Shown here: positions 32,757-43,423 of the stretch, in pieces
Position numbering within the stretch: the stretch's first letter is position 1
How the letters are laid out: every line of letters begins with the position of its first letter
Assembly: GCA_021186555.1 (NCBI GenBank)
Contig: JAJKFL010000042.1
Coordinates: 5,627,281-5,691,280 of the forward strand
Direction: 5' to 3'
Source of the DNA: Reticulitermes speratus
Lineage: Eukaryota; Arthropoda; Insecta; Blattodea; Rhinotermitidae
Length of the DNA: 64,000 nucleotides
Translations under genes and position numbers: made by a program
Notes under the pieces: generated by a model
Databases searched by the model: none
The model's input: the letters and a program-made list of their open reading frames with translations, nothing else
What the model was told of the DNA's origin: nothing

Positions 32757-32920
32757 TGAAATCTGTGGTCTTCTGGGTTATTACACGGCGTCGTGTGGTA
32801 ATTATTTACCGACGTTTCGGGACAACGTATCGGGAAGATGGGACCGATACGTTCTCCCGAAACGTCGGTAAATAATTACCACACGACGCCGTGTAATAAC
32901 CCAGAAGACCACAGATTTCA
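32757..32920. repeat. Near-perfect 77-bp inverted pair with hammerhead-family core
   Basis: Arms 32757-32833 and 32844-32920 differ at one position and are separated by 10 nt (GAAGATGGGA). The right half reads GAAGATGGGACCGATACGTT, CTCCCGAAACGTCGGTAAAT, then the ACACGACGCCGTGT palindrome and CCCAGAAGACCACAGATTTC. A transcript would fold into one long hairpin. The left flank CTTCCGCCGCGATGTTGATG is shared with 3860. Confidence 0.85.
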
Positions 32921-32924
32921 CGGG

Positions 32925-33764
32925 TATTTCTACTTGTCTGTTAAACGAAAATAAAAAAAAGGGACAAATTCAAAATCATTTACACGAAAAAGCGTGAAGT
33001 TAGGTGTTAATTTAACGTTTTCTTTCTTTCATTGCTTCTTTATTGGACACTCTTTGTCTGCCGTCGGTTAGTTTCATTCTGAAATGGAGTACAGATTGAA
33101 CAGACTTCTAAGATAGACAGAGAGAGAGAGAGAGAGGAGAGAATATCCACGAGGCTGGGAATGACAGGAAGGACTTATTAAAGTACAGAACTGCCTCAGT
33201 GTCTGCCACAATGAATTTCGCATAGAGCAGACCACTTCACAACAGCACAGAGCGACATCACACAAAATGAAACTAATTCCAGTGTTGTTTAACTAACACC
33301 CGTTCTACATAATAAAGAAAGTCACGACTGAAAGGCCAGGACTCCTGCTTCGCATTCGAGAGACACTAGGTTCAAATACAGATACAGAAACCAGGTATAC
33401 TGATTGGATGTTCCGTGTTCTTTTCTCGGTTCATCCTGGTTATGTCCGGATGGTATACCAAATCAAGCCATGACCACTTCTTGTCCTATTCATTATACAA
33501 ACAAAGCATCGTATACTAGAATAAAAAATTTTTTAATTAAAGGTACAGATGTGTTTCAACACAAGTAAGGTCACTACAGATGCATTTAAAGAATGAAACA
33601 CAAAATTTTTTGAGTATCATTAGAAAAAATTCGGGACAGGCAACACAGTACGGACGAAAATGTACATGTCCTTCAAGGACTTATTAAGGGCATTTAAAAA
33701 AGGAGACTGAGACTTCTTAAGCAAGCGAACTAAAGAGTAGCCATCAAGTTTGTATTACGACTCA
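32925..33764. other. Unassigned stretch with GA repeat and a possible SINE E remnant
   Basis: (GA)n at 33117-33137. At 33340-33490 TTCTCGGTTCATCCTGG, GGATGGTATACC and AAGCCATGACCACTTC suggest an old SINE E body. No protein-coding evidence. Confidence 0.4.
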
Positions 33765-34230
33765 CAATAGTTCAACTAAATGCACTATATTGTTCCGAGA
33801 TACTTTATATTACAATATCACGCAGAACACTGCTACATGTTTCGACCCCTTATGGGATCATCATCAGGGTATCACATTAAAATAACACTTCACAAAACCG
33901 ATCTAGCAATCCATGTACATAATAAAATTATGTAAAAAAAAAAGATCAACCAGTTACAATGTACGGTCTTATCATTCCTTACAAACAAAAGCTGTCTCCA
34001 AAACACAGCACACAAGGATCCATTATAAAAGAAAAGCCTAAAGTTTAACTGGTGGACTTTTTTTACATCTTTTTATTGTGTACATGGATTGTTAGTTCAG
34101 TTTTGTGAAGTATTGCTTAAATGTGATTCCCTGATGATGATCCCATAAGGGATCGAAACATGTAGCAGTGTTAAAAGTGATATTGTGTTATAAAATATCT
34201 GTGAACAATATAGTGCATTTAGTTGGACTG
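33765..34230. repeat. Large inverted pair of hammerhead-like terminal modules
   Basis: Arms of roughly 190 bp (33765-33955 and 34042-34230) are inverted, with scattered differences, around an ~85-bp centre. Each arm has a core CTGATGA, T, stem II (perfect GATCCC-ATAA-GGGATC in the right arm), GAA and the self-complementary ACATGT. Each ends in an outer AGTGCATTTAGTTG motif (CAACTAAATGCACT on the left). Stem I pairing is weak. The layout suggests Penelope-like terminal repeats, but no coding region is present. Confidence 0.75.
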
Positions 34231-34394
34231 AGTGTTGTGATTTGATAATCGACAATGCACGGTGTGAACAATGTAAAATTTGTATTAGAACTAGTCACGT
34301 TATGTGAAGTCACGGACTGCAGTGCACACACTACATGATGTAAACTGAACACAAAATTTACGTCGAATGCACGGAACACCTTGAAGATTAGTCT

Positions 34395-34515
34395 TACGGG
34401 ATGCGACGCAGATAAATACGAACGTTTCGGAAAAACCTGTTTCCTCCGAAACGTTGATACCAAAATGTGCGGTGTCATATCTCAGGAAACAGTCATGTTC
34501 ATGTTGGTTACCATC
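34395..34515 (+). repeat. Hammerhead-family repeat fragment with internal inversion
   Basis: GAACGTTTCGGA and TCCGAAACGTTGATACC face each other across AAAACCTGTTTCC. The latter continues into GTGCGGTGTCATATCTCAGG, the family tail. The CTGANGA part is missing. Confidence 0.5.
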
Positions 34516-34652
34516 TGTATCCAGAGTCCTACTAGTGTGGACTTACGTCACTGTACGGAAAACTGAATTCCATTTTAGAAAAAAAAAAAAGAATTACAGT
34601 AGACAAGCAAACATATCCAAATATATAGTTTTAAAACTTTCGCGGCGACATG

Positions 34653-34833
34653 ATTCATATAGTCTTCTCGGGCGCACAGCCGCGTCAATTCGTTTGAATA
34701 CAACGTTTCGGGGACTAGCTCCGTCTCCATCCTCAGGCAAAACTGTTTTGCCTGAGGATGGGGACGGAGCTAGTCCCGAACGTTGTATTCAAACGAATTG
34801 ACGCGGCTGTGCGCCGAGAAGACTATATTGAAT
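34653..34833. repeat. 180-bp near-perfect palindrome with hammerhead-like cores
   Basis: Two ~90-bp arms meet at CAAAACTGTTTTG with almost no spacer. The right arm reads CTGAGGATGGGGACGGAGC, TAGTCCCGAACGTTG; the left arm keeps CCCCGAAACGTTG. So stem II GGGAC/GTCCC and GAAACGTT are present, split between arms by single-base losses. The flank AGTCTTCTCGG..CGCACAGCCGCG is the outer end. Confidence 0.82.
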
Positions 34834-34857
34834 ATCCAAATATATTGCGCAAAAACG

Positions 34858-35095
34858 TGAGGTTTTCCCTGCCCACGCCACGAAGGCATACACGGCAGAG
34901 TAGACGTACAGTTCCACACACTCTTAACCTCAGTGCTAGACTGAGGTCAGTGATTAACGTCACGTTCCGGCGGGTTTACCCTCAGGAAAGAAACCCCGTA
35001 TCCGTTGAAGAGGCGGCTGGATGGGTCCCAGGGCCGTTATAGACGGTTTAGAAGAACGCAAAAATTTCTTACCCCCTGACAGGATTCGAAGGGGC
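34858..35095 (-). mobile_element. SINE family D copy
   Basis: Minus strand: degraded head CCCTTCGAATCCTGTCAGGG, body GGCCCTGGGACCCATCCAGC and GGTAAACCCGCCGGAACGTG, end GTGGAACTGTACGTCTACTC. Confidence 0.75.
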
Positions 35096-35867
35096 AAGGG
35101 ATTTTATGTATCCTCAAAAACGTGTGTACAACATTTAAATAACAGTTGTAACTGTGTAAAAAAAATTAATTCACAAGACACACATACAAAGCCCAGTGGT
35201 TACTATATGTACCACCAGGTTTAACATTCACAAATTCTACATTCTGTCCATTCCGTGATTTTTTCCTACGTAGCAGAACAAATTCTGAGTAGCCAACCAA
35301 ATTCCACGTTGCACTGCATGCTTCTTATTTAGGCCTCACGACCTTATGAACATTTCGTCCTAATGCAGCTCCCCAAATAAAATTTCAACAAAATTCAATT
35401 TCTCTCCTCCGCGTCACAGTCCCCTTTTGTCTTCTTTCTTTCTCTCTTTCTTCCTTCTCTTCTCTTTCTTTTTCTTCTTCTGCTTCTTGTCTCCCGGCTT
35501 CAAATGACCAACTGCACAGCGTTTCGCTGTTTCACTCTGTTGTGCCCACACTTCAGAGTTACGTGAAATTACTTACCATATCATAGCAGACAGGAGTTTC
35601 CATCCGAAGTCACCATCTTTCTACCAAGGGAAATTTTCCACACCTAAGGCAAACAGGAATAGCTACTATGGCAGCAAAAGGTAGCTATTGTCTGGCTAGT
35701 CTAAATCCCTATGGCGAAGTCTGGCAAATAGCTTCTTCCTCCTGAATGAGTTTGACCTAGTACAGACGATACAGAAGGCTCTAGCAATGGTAAGCATGCA
35801 GACACCCATCGGAACTAAACACATTATCTGTACAGCGAATCAAACTGCAATGTCACTACTAAGTACC
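35096..35867. other. Unassigned stretch with S114 end and CT-rich tract
   Basis: 35192-35250 (minus-sense S114 terminus: CAGTGGTTACTATATGTACC, AGGTTTAACATTCACAAATT) and a CTT-rich run at 35425-35495. The remainder is unrecognised. Confidence 0.5.
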
Positions 35868-36082
35868 TCCATGGGACACAATCCTTCTTGAGAAGAAAAC
35901 AGAACTTCATCTGTGCAAAAAATTTCCCTTCTCTTATGGAAGACCATATGCGAAATGTAATTTTTATGTTCAAAAGTTCTCACCACTGAACCTTACACCG
36001 AACTACTTGTCTATAAACTCCAAACACCCTCAAACCTCATTTCACTAAGACACATTTTAATATTATCATTATATCCATGTCT
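35868..36082 (-). mobile_element. TTAG-tail LINE fragment, split by a SINE C insertion
   Basis: Minus strand: the end AGAAGGATTGTGTCCCATGG and upstream sequence correspond to the LINE 3' region, diverged. The same fragment (TTTTAATATTATCATTATAT at 36055, a stretch also found next to LINE tails at 14301 and 30890) resumes at 36543-36800 beyond the SINE. Confidence 0.55.
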
Positions 36083-36096
36083 ATGTCTACAAACTG

Positions 36097-36528
36097 TCGA
36101 CCTCGGTGGTCTAGTGGTTAGCGTGCTCGTCACTGGACCCAAGGTTCGCGGGTTCGATCCCGACCGAGGTCGATGGATTTTTTTAAGGGTGATAAAAATC
36201 CGGAGCACCACTTCCTTCGGAGGGGAAGTAAAGCCGTCGGTCCCATGTCGTAGATTTACGGCATGTAAAAGAGCCTTACGGGCATGAATAGAAATGTTTC
36301 GTAAGCTAAATTCAAAGCCTCCATTTCTCACCCAGGTCTCCTGACTGCCTGCCAGATGGCTCTGGCGGACACATCAGGATCGATAGAACAACAGCGCGAC
36401 CAGTTGGCCAGTCACCAACTGCCACGAATGCGCACGACCCAGTAACCTCGGAAAGAGGAGGCAAGAGGAGGCCCGAGCCCATATAGGGCTGTTGAGCCAT
36501 GGTTATTATTATTATTATTATTATTATT
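36097..36528 (+). mobile_element. SINE family C with perfect 14-bp target duplication
   Basis: ATGTCTACAAACTG at 36083-36096 and 36529-36542 brackets the element. Head GGTGGTCTAGTGGTTAGCGT, B box GCGGGTTCGATCCCGACC, same body as 24289 but slightly longer, with a duplicated GCAAGAGGAG near 36460. The tail is (ATT)n. The intact duplication and close match to the other copy indicate recent activity of the family. Confidence 0.96.
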
Positions 36529-36542
36529 ATGTCTACAAACTG

Positions 36543-37055
36543 ACGTACTCCATTTAGGATCCAAAATTAAAATTGGGTTTATATTTCTCATCTTCCCTAT
36601 GCTTTCTACGTGTATCGCTCATCATCATTCTTGATTCTGGCCAGCCTCATGATTTCTGGTTAATTATTAGGTCCCTCACTGTGTAGTTTTCTCCATTCCT
36701 CTGCTTCTTATTTTCTCTTAGCTTCAAATACCTTCCACAGCCGTTCTTTCCCAGACATCCTCTGTCCATGTCCTCATATTCGTGACGCAGTGTCAAAGAT
36801 AAGGCAAATTCATTCCGTGGTTTATTTAACGACGCTCTCAGTAACTAAATCTATACACCGTTAAATAATAGGGCGTTGGTGCATGGCGAACTGGGCAAGG
36901 TATTGGCATAATGGACTACCAACCCGGTACAGCCCAGGAGGGCTGAAAAAAAACAGGATAAACCTCACTCAGGATGTCTAAAACACAGATTCGAACTACC
37001 AACCCGCTCCGGCCTATATAGTAACAACAGAATGAACATAAAATTAAGGTATAAT
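36543..37055. other. LINE-flank continuation and old repeat pieces
   Basis: 36543-36800 continues the interrupted repeat. 36810-36880 contains TGGTTTATTTAACGACGCTC, a phrase I associate with a common cockroach dispersed repeat. 36960-37010 (minus) has a B-box-like GGTAGTTCGAATCTG, perhaps a SINE scrap. Confidence 0.4.
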
Positions 37056-37059
37056 TTAT

Positions 37060-37302
37060 TCCTGTGAGCGTCATGAAGGTACATGGAGGAACGGAGTGAT
37101 AGTTCCACTCATTCTTAACCTCGGCAGTAGATCAACGTTTAGCGGTCAGCTTTACTTTCGGGGGGGAGTGCCTCCGGTACCCACGTTGGCCCCAGATCCA
37201 GTCGACGATAAGGGGGAGAGAAGAACTCTTGCCCCTGCCGGGATTCGAATCCCGTATCGTCCAGCCCCTACCCTAATCACTATACCGACTAAGCTATCGT
37301 GG
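37060..37302 (-). mobile_element. SINE family D copy
   Basis: Minus strand: head TAGCTTAGTCGGTATAGTGA with B box GGGATTCGAATCCCGGCAGG, then a diverged body (GGGGCCAACGTGGGTACC) and end GGAACTATCACTCCGTTCC. Confidence 0.77.
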
Positions 37303-37886
37303 CTCCCAGTAAATGAATGTATGTATTATTTAGATAGGCTTACTGCTGCAAAGGGGTCAATTACTTCAACTGACCAGTGTCAAGCGCGCCTCTCAATATA
37401 CAGGGCTGTACAAAAACATCACCTTAACATAACACCTAATTAAGTTAAAACGTAGCACAAAGTGTAACTGCTTAATCAAGTTAGCAGTTAAGTCCACATT
37501 GCCTCTTTATCTGGACTGCGGACGCCGAGTATCCGAGCACTGCGGCTTATCAATATGCTACGCACTGAGCTCGCGACGTTCCGTGCAAGCACGTAGCTAA
37601 TTGTCCGTCCACTTAATTCGACTAGGTTTCTTCGGCCAGTATCGACAGTACCGGAACCATGACCTGCCTTAAAGGGACGCACCAATACAGACGATTTAAA
37701 CATCTGAAGCATGACATTCTTTCATATAATATTCAATCATTCAGTCATCCTCTTATTAAAACACTGTGCATCTCCAGATTATTACAACTGCTTTCTGGGA
37801 CATGGCAACGTGTATTCTGGTAGAAATTTACCAACCTTTATTATCTCCTGGAATAAAGGTTAGTCCGGTTAAATGGATCAAACGCA

Positions 37887-38092
37887 TCCAGTCCAGACCG
37901 GCCCTGGGGCCCACCTAGCCTCCTGTACAATGGGTACTGGGTCATTCCCGGGGGTAAAGCGGCCGGGGCGTGGCGTTGACCACCCACCCCATCTAGCGCC
38001 TACGTTAAAGAAAGAGTAGAGCTATACCTCTACTCCCCCTCTGGGCCTTCGTGGCCTGTTCTAGGTAGAGCTTTACCTTTACCTTTAAATGC
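37887..38092 (+). mobile_element. SINE family D, 5'-truncated
   Basis: Begins in the body (CAGACCGGCCCTGGGGCCC) and continues GGGTAAAGCGGCCGGGGCG, AGTAGAGCTATACCTCTACT to a TTTACCTTTACCTTTA tail. The head is missing. At 38112-38165 a decayed hammerhead-like CTGAAGACGGAAG..CTTCCTAAATGTTG follows. Confidence 0.82.
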
Positions 38093-38526
38093 ATCAAACA
38101 CAGCAGGTTTCACAATTGTTGTATTTTACCTGAAGACGGAAGGAAGGTGACTTCCTAAATGTTGTGTTTTTAACAAAAAAACAATGGGATGACTGAGTAA
38201 ACTTACGTAAAAAACGAAGAAGAGTTTCACATCCCCGAAAACCAGAATCCACAAATACACCTACAGGCCTATGTGTCACCTCTTTAACATACCATCGGAA
38301 CGCAATTTCAGTAATTATCTCAAGTCATGCAGAACAATGGCTCCCCGCTTTAACCCTTTAAAGGCAAAAGAACTGAAAGTACTTTTCTACGTAATGTTCC
38401 CAGATTTCCGAAAGAACATTTCTTTCAGAACATTCTCAGACTTCACCCGTTTGTCTTTCAAGTACGGTTAAGAAGAAAATGAATAAGGAGCATTTGTGGA
38501 ATTATACTGACAAACAAAACACATAA

Positions 38527-39900
38527 ACACACTGTGTGGGCAGAACGTAGAATTTGTGAATGTTAAACATGGCAGTACATTCAGTCCGTACCGCGCAGTA
38601 AACACACTCCGTCTCAGTTATACAAACCAGTCAGTTAATGTTGTACAGTGAAATAATCGCTGTTTGTTCTGAGATCCACACAAAACACATAAATACAGTC
38701 CGTACCGACGCAGTAAACACACTCCGTCTCAGTTATACAAACCAGTCAGTTAATGCTGTACAGTGAAATAATCGCTGTTTATTCTGAGATCCACACAAAA
38801 CACATAAATACAGTCCGTACCCGCAGTAAACACACTCCGTCTCAGTTATACAAACCAGTCAGTTAATGTTGTACAGTGAAATAATCGCTGTTTATTCTGA
38901 GATCCACACAAAACACATAAATACAGTCCGTACCGCGCAGTAAACACACTCCGTCTCAGTTATACAAACCAGTCAGTTAATGCTGTACAGTGAAATAATC
39001 GCTGTTTATTCTGAGATCCACACAAAACACATAAATACAGTCCGTACCGCGCAGTAAACACACTCCGTCTCAGTTATACAAACCAGTCAGTTAATGTTGT
39101 ACAGTGAAATAATCGCTGTTTATTCTGAGATCCACACAAAACACATAAATACAGTCCGTACCGCGCAGTAAACACACTCCGTCTCAGTTATACAAACCAG
39201 TCAGTTAATGTTGTACAGTGAAATAATCGCTGTTTATTCTGAGATCCACACAAAACACATAAATACAGTCCGTACCGCGCAGTAAACACACTCCGTCTCA
39301 GTTATACAAACCAGTCAGTTAATGCTGAACAGTGAAATAATCGCTGTTTATTCTGAGATCCACACAAAACACATAAATACAGTCCGTACCGCGCAGTAAA
39401 CACACTCCGTCTCAGTTATACAAACCAGTCAGTTAATGCTGTACAGTGAAATAATCGCTGTTTGTTCTGAGATCCACACAAAACACATAAATACAGTCCG
39501 TACCGCGCAGTAAACACACTCCGTCTCAGTTATACAAACCAGTCAGTTAATGTTGTGCAGTGAAATAATCGCTGTTTGTTCTGAGATCCACACAAAACAC
39601 ATAAATACAGTCCGTACCGCACAGTAAACACACTCCGTCTCAGTTATACAAACCAGTCAGTTAATGCTGTACAGTGAAATAATCGCTGTTTGTTCTGAGA
39701 TCCACACAAAACACATAAATACAGTCCGTACCGCACAGTAAACACACTCCGTCTCAGTTATACAAACCAACCAGTTAATGCTGTACAGTGAAATAATCGC
39801 TGTTTGTTCTGAGATCCACACAAAACACATAAATACACTGTGTGGGCAGAACGTAGAATTTGTGAGTGTTAAACCTGACGGTACATAAGTAACAGGGTTG
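38527..39900 (+). repeat. S114 element with 114-bp unit amplified about 11 times
   Basis: Unit: CAGTCCGTACCGCGCAGTAA, ACACACTCCGTCTCAGTTAT, ACAAACCAGTCAGTTAATGT, TGTACAGTGAAATAATCGCT, then TGAGATCCACACAAAACACA. The array is bounded on both sides by the same non-repeated flank, CACTGTGTGGGCAGAACGTA + GAATTTGTGA..GTTAAAC. So a dispersed element has had its interior expanded. The opposite-strand array is at 48700-51368. Periodic minus-strand frames are not genes. Confidence 0.93.
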
Positions 39901-40294
39901 TCATGTCCATCAACTTGTCTATGCATGGACTACAGAGGGGTCACTGGGAGGTTCCTTATTGGCGACAGAAGATGGTTTGACACAAATTGTGTGAAGATGA
40001 GACAAGCGTCCTTCGAACCACAACAATCGTTCAGCAACCACCGCCTGGCTCAAGCCACTCAGTGACTACCTGATTCCGTATTCATTACAAAAACTTTTGC
40101 AACTTCATCCAAACTCCGGTCTCTGCAACCCCCACACACATATCCGTGCGCATTACAGACAACGGGGTAGCGCAGAGAAGCTAATATCCCGAACGTGTCT
40201 GCCCTTTTATTAAGGTGCCAAAGCTTACTGACAACACCAACAAAATGTACTATTTCACACAAACCAAAGACCCGTGCCAAATAACCATCTAAAG

Positions 40295-40495
40295 CAGGGG
40301 TCTCCAACTGTTTCTGGAAAAGGGCCACAATTGTTATTGTACGCAGTTTCGCGGGCCGCACGTTTAAAGTTAACAGCAATTGGGGTACCTAACCCAAATT
40401 ATGTCGTAATTTTATACTACATATAGATATATGATTTACAAATGCTGCCGCGGGCCGCGTAACACAATCTGGCGGACCGAGGGTTGTACACTCTG
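40295..40495. mobile_element. hAT-type MITE, about 201 bp
   Basis: Starts CAGGGGTCTCCAACTG and ends (reverse complement) CAGAGTGTACAACCCTCGG, with GCGGGCCGC-type subterminal motifs on both sides, the typical hAT layout. Flanks ATCTAAAG and CTTTAAGG are only a weak 8-bp duplication, consistent with age. Confidence 0.72.
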
Positions 40496-40530
40496 CTTTA
40501 AGGCCTGGACTCTGCACACCGTCTATTTTC

Positions 40531-40773
40531 TTTAATGGCTCGACAGCCCCTTTGGGGCCTAGGCCGCCTCAGTTTTCGAGGCTTCACGATCACACTCAGA
40601 CACACCACACTCGGTAGGACTCCTCTGGACGAGTGATCAGCCCGTCGCAGAGACCTCTACCTGAAAACACACAACAACAGACATCTATGCCCTAGGAGGG
40701 ATTCGAACCCAAAATTCCAGTAAGCGAGCGGCCGCAGACCCACGCCTTATACCGCACGGCCACTGGGATCGGC
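40531..40773 (-). mobile_element. SINE family B copy
   Basis: Minus strand: GCCGATCCCAGTGGCCGTGC, GGTATAAGGCGTGGGTCTGC, B box GGGTTCGAATCCCTCC, body AGGTAGAGGTCTCTGCGACG and end GGCCTAGGCCCCAAAGGGG. Confidence 0.88.
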
Positions 40774-41013
40774 GCAGACAGTCTATAGTTTTAAAAAAAA
40801 TGAAAAATTAACCCTGTATATCCGAAATTGAAATTATTTCTGTCCTCAAAACGTTTGGGGGGTATGTGCTAAGCTGGGCCCACTGTCAATATGCCCCTAC
40901 AGTGTAGATAACTGTAGTGGGTCTACAGATGTTCTGCCCAGAGTCAAACTCTCGATATTCCGAGAGATAACACTTCTCAATCCAATATTGCCATACGCTA
41001 ATTTTCATAAATG

Positions 41014-41534
41014 ATTATTTGTACCAACAAATGCACTAAGACAGTTTTTTCACTGTTTTCTTTATTATAAGGATGCCCCAATACGCATTTCGGCAATTAT
41101 TTTGCCATCATCAGGGGTATTTTAAGTGAGTTTTTTACATAGACCAATTCTTTGGTTACGTCATAACAGTGAGTCAGTATTTGTTACCACATCGTATAAA
41201 ATTTGTAAAATTAGTGGTATTGTTAAGCTGCTAAAAGTTATTAAATTTTAAAAATTATAAAAATTACAATAAAATCAAGTAGTATATTATACTACCCTCT
41301 ATAGTATAATTATTAATTAATGGCACGCTGCCATTAATTAATAATTATAGGATGTGGTAACAAATACTGACTCACTGTTATGACGTAACCAAAGAATTGG
41401 TCTATGTAAAAAACTCACTTAAAATACCCCCTGATGATGGCAAAATAATTGCCGAAATACGTATTGGGGCATCCTTATAATAAAAAGAAAACAGTGAAAA
41501 AACTGTCTTAGTGCATTTTGTTGGTACAAATAAT
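41014..41534. repeat. Inverted pair of hammerhead-like terminal modules with AT-rich centre
   Basis: Arms 41014-41192 and 41351-41534 are close inverted copies. Right-arm core: CTGATGA (41431-41437), T, stem II GGCAA-AATAA-TTGCC, GAA, self-complementary ATACGTAT, T, then GGGG pairing with CCCC just upstream (stem I). The left arm keeps the same core with ATGCGTAT, still self-pairing by wobble. Both arms end in GTGCATTT(T)GTTGGTAC. The centre (41193-41350) is AT-rich and non-coding. This is the most complete example in the window. Confidence 0.82.
41305..41349. repeat. Perfect 21-bp-arm palindrome in the centre of the inverted pair
   Basis: TATAATTATTAATTAATGGCA, CGC loop, exact complement. 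It marks the axis of symmetry of the surrounding element, displaced slightly to the right. It may reflect the junction where two terminal repeats were joined. Confidence 0.85.
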
Positions 41535-42569
41535 TTAATTATAAAAAGATGCACGGTGAATATAAAGTGAAGCTAATTCTCATGTTACTCTACAGTCTTA
41601 AACAGATTTGTCTTTGAGCTGTTAAAAGCACGTGTGGCTGAAAGGTATTTCAAAACAGATAGAAATATACATCAGACAAGATGATCAAGACATTGTATAG
41701 CTTGAAAACAAATATTATATAAAAGGGAGACCATAATCAGTACATAAATAGCGTAAGCGAAGGGGTGGGGGGAGGGGGAGAGGAGAAGATAATAGCGGAA
41801 CGCTCTTTTGAAGTGGAAGTGTGTAATGAAATTGCGGCGAAGTCTCCCTCGCCTTTCGCATTCCGCAACCTACAAAATGAAACGCCACAATTTAAATTTC
41901 ACGCGTCAGCAACTCGGTTCCCTCTACCCCTCAACTCTATACCCTTTCACTTTTTTTTTTTTTTTAGCAAACAAAATTCTACAATCTCTCTCTTTCTGTC
42001 TGCTTTTACCCCATTCTATCCACAGTCAGATTATCTTTATATATATATGCCCCGACCGGACACACTTAAGGACACGTTGTAACCTTATCTTGCCAATGTT
42101 TAATTTTATGAAATTTAGACGAATGTTTTTTTTTTTATTTTTTCTAAGCGACCACAAACTCAAAAGCTATGAAATTCAGTACACAGGTACTGGAAGGCCC
42201 TGTGTACATACATACTTTCTACTACAATGATTAAAATTGTACAGACACTTTTAGTAATTTTTAAACCCCATTTTAAAAATGTGTTCGCAATAACCACTGC
42301 AAAAGATGTCAAAAGGGGCACGCAAAACCGTCATTTACGTAACATGTGCCAAATATCATAACCGTAGAGCATGGGGGACTGGCTGTGTAACTATCTAAAT
42401 TTGATAACGCCCATATCATCTCTCTTTAACGGAATGATCATAAACTTCTCTCAGTAATGTTTCTACAAGAGTTTGTAATCTGTATCTATAGACATCTTGT
42501 CACATCAACATCAACATTTCTTTCGACCAACCTTGACCTTTACATCATAATGTAGTCTCTGATGTAAAG
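41535..42569. other. Unassigned stretch
   Basis: T-runs at 41950-41964 and 42128-42140 and otherwise no recognisable repeat ends. Plus frames at 41765-42082 and 41808-42230 overlap in different frames and have no domain signature. Confidence 0.4.
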
Positions 42570-42722
42570 TAATCCCTGGACAGGCCTTTAGGGTTCCAGG
42601 AGGTTGAGGCTCCCACATTTCTAGACAATCGACACATGAAGGTGTTAAGGTAGTCAGCCCTACGCACCGGCCGCCTTTACCCTCCAGGAAATACTCCTGG
42701 TACTCATTTCTGTTAGAGGCTG
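42570..42722 (-). mobile_element. SINE family A, 5'-truncated
   Basis: Minus strand: CTAACAGAAATGAGTACCAG, GGGTAAAGGCGGCCGGTGCG, AGGCCTGTCC. The head is missing. At 42830-42860 (minus) a degenerate CTGATGATAATCGATATCGA..CCGAAACATATAG is another hammerhead-like scrap. Confidence 0.8.
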
Positions 42723-43423
42723 AATCTCTGATGTACATAACAAAAATATAATCGTGTAATATAGACACATTGTTCCGTCTAACACAACATTCCTTGCTTT
42801 ATTTTTAACGCTATATGTTTCGGTCGATATCGATTATCATCAGGCACAAATCATCATCTACAAATCCTCAAACCCTACGTAAAATATTACTATTTGTGAG
42901 ATCTCTCAATTATTTGCCTTGTTTTGTTAGCTAAAGGTAGGATATGCATTATTAATATAATAATTATTATAATTATAATAATTATAATAATATTATTATA
43001 AGTATATTATAACACTGAGTGGATATTTTGACACCTTGCATCATACTGCTATATACCTTGCACAATATCTATATGGTGATAAGCATGTACTTACATTCTA
43101 CATAAACTACTCCCCACTTTAATTTGTGTAACGTTGGTACTGGTTCCGTACGAATCGAATATGTCGGAGTTAAAGGGCAACATATGCTGTCAGGTACATC
43201 TTATCTTATACAGTGTATTATGTTAGTTGAGTATCAAATATATAAACCACATACATGGAATATGCAACATTATAAGATAGCCCTATATATACGCACCTAA
43301 TGCCTGGTGAAGTGGGAAGCAGATAGTACAGAAAACTGTCTTAAAAACTGAGCAATTGACTTTTTTTTTATCATGTGGCACTTTTCGACCCGTTGTCAGG
43401 TCATGGCTTTCCCCGTTCGCCGG
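42723..43423. other. AT-rich unassigned stretch
   Basis: An ATTATAATA-type low-complexity block lies at 42955-43010. On the minus strand at 43380, CCTGACAACGGGTCGAAAAG has a hammerhead-like look but too few core matches to call. No gene. Confidence 0.4.

Noticed and set aside
43380-43400. Hammerhead core CTGACAACGGGTCGAAAAG
   Set aside because: CTGACAA lacks the conserved G and A, and stem II would be only two or three pairs.
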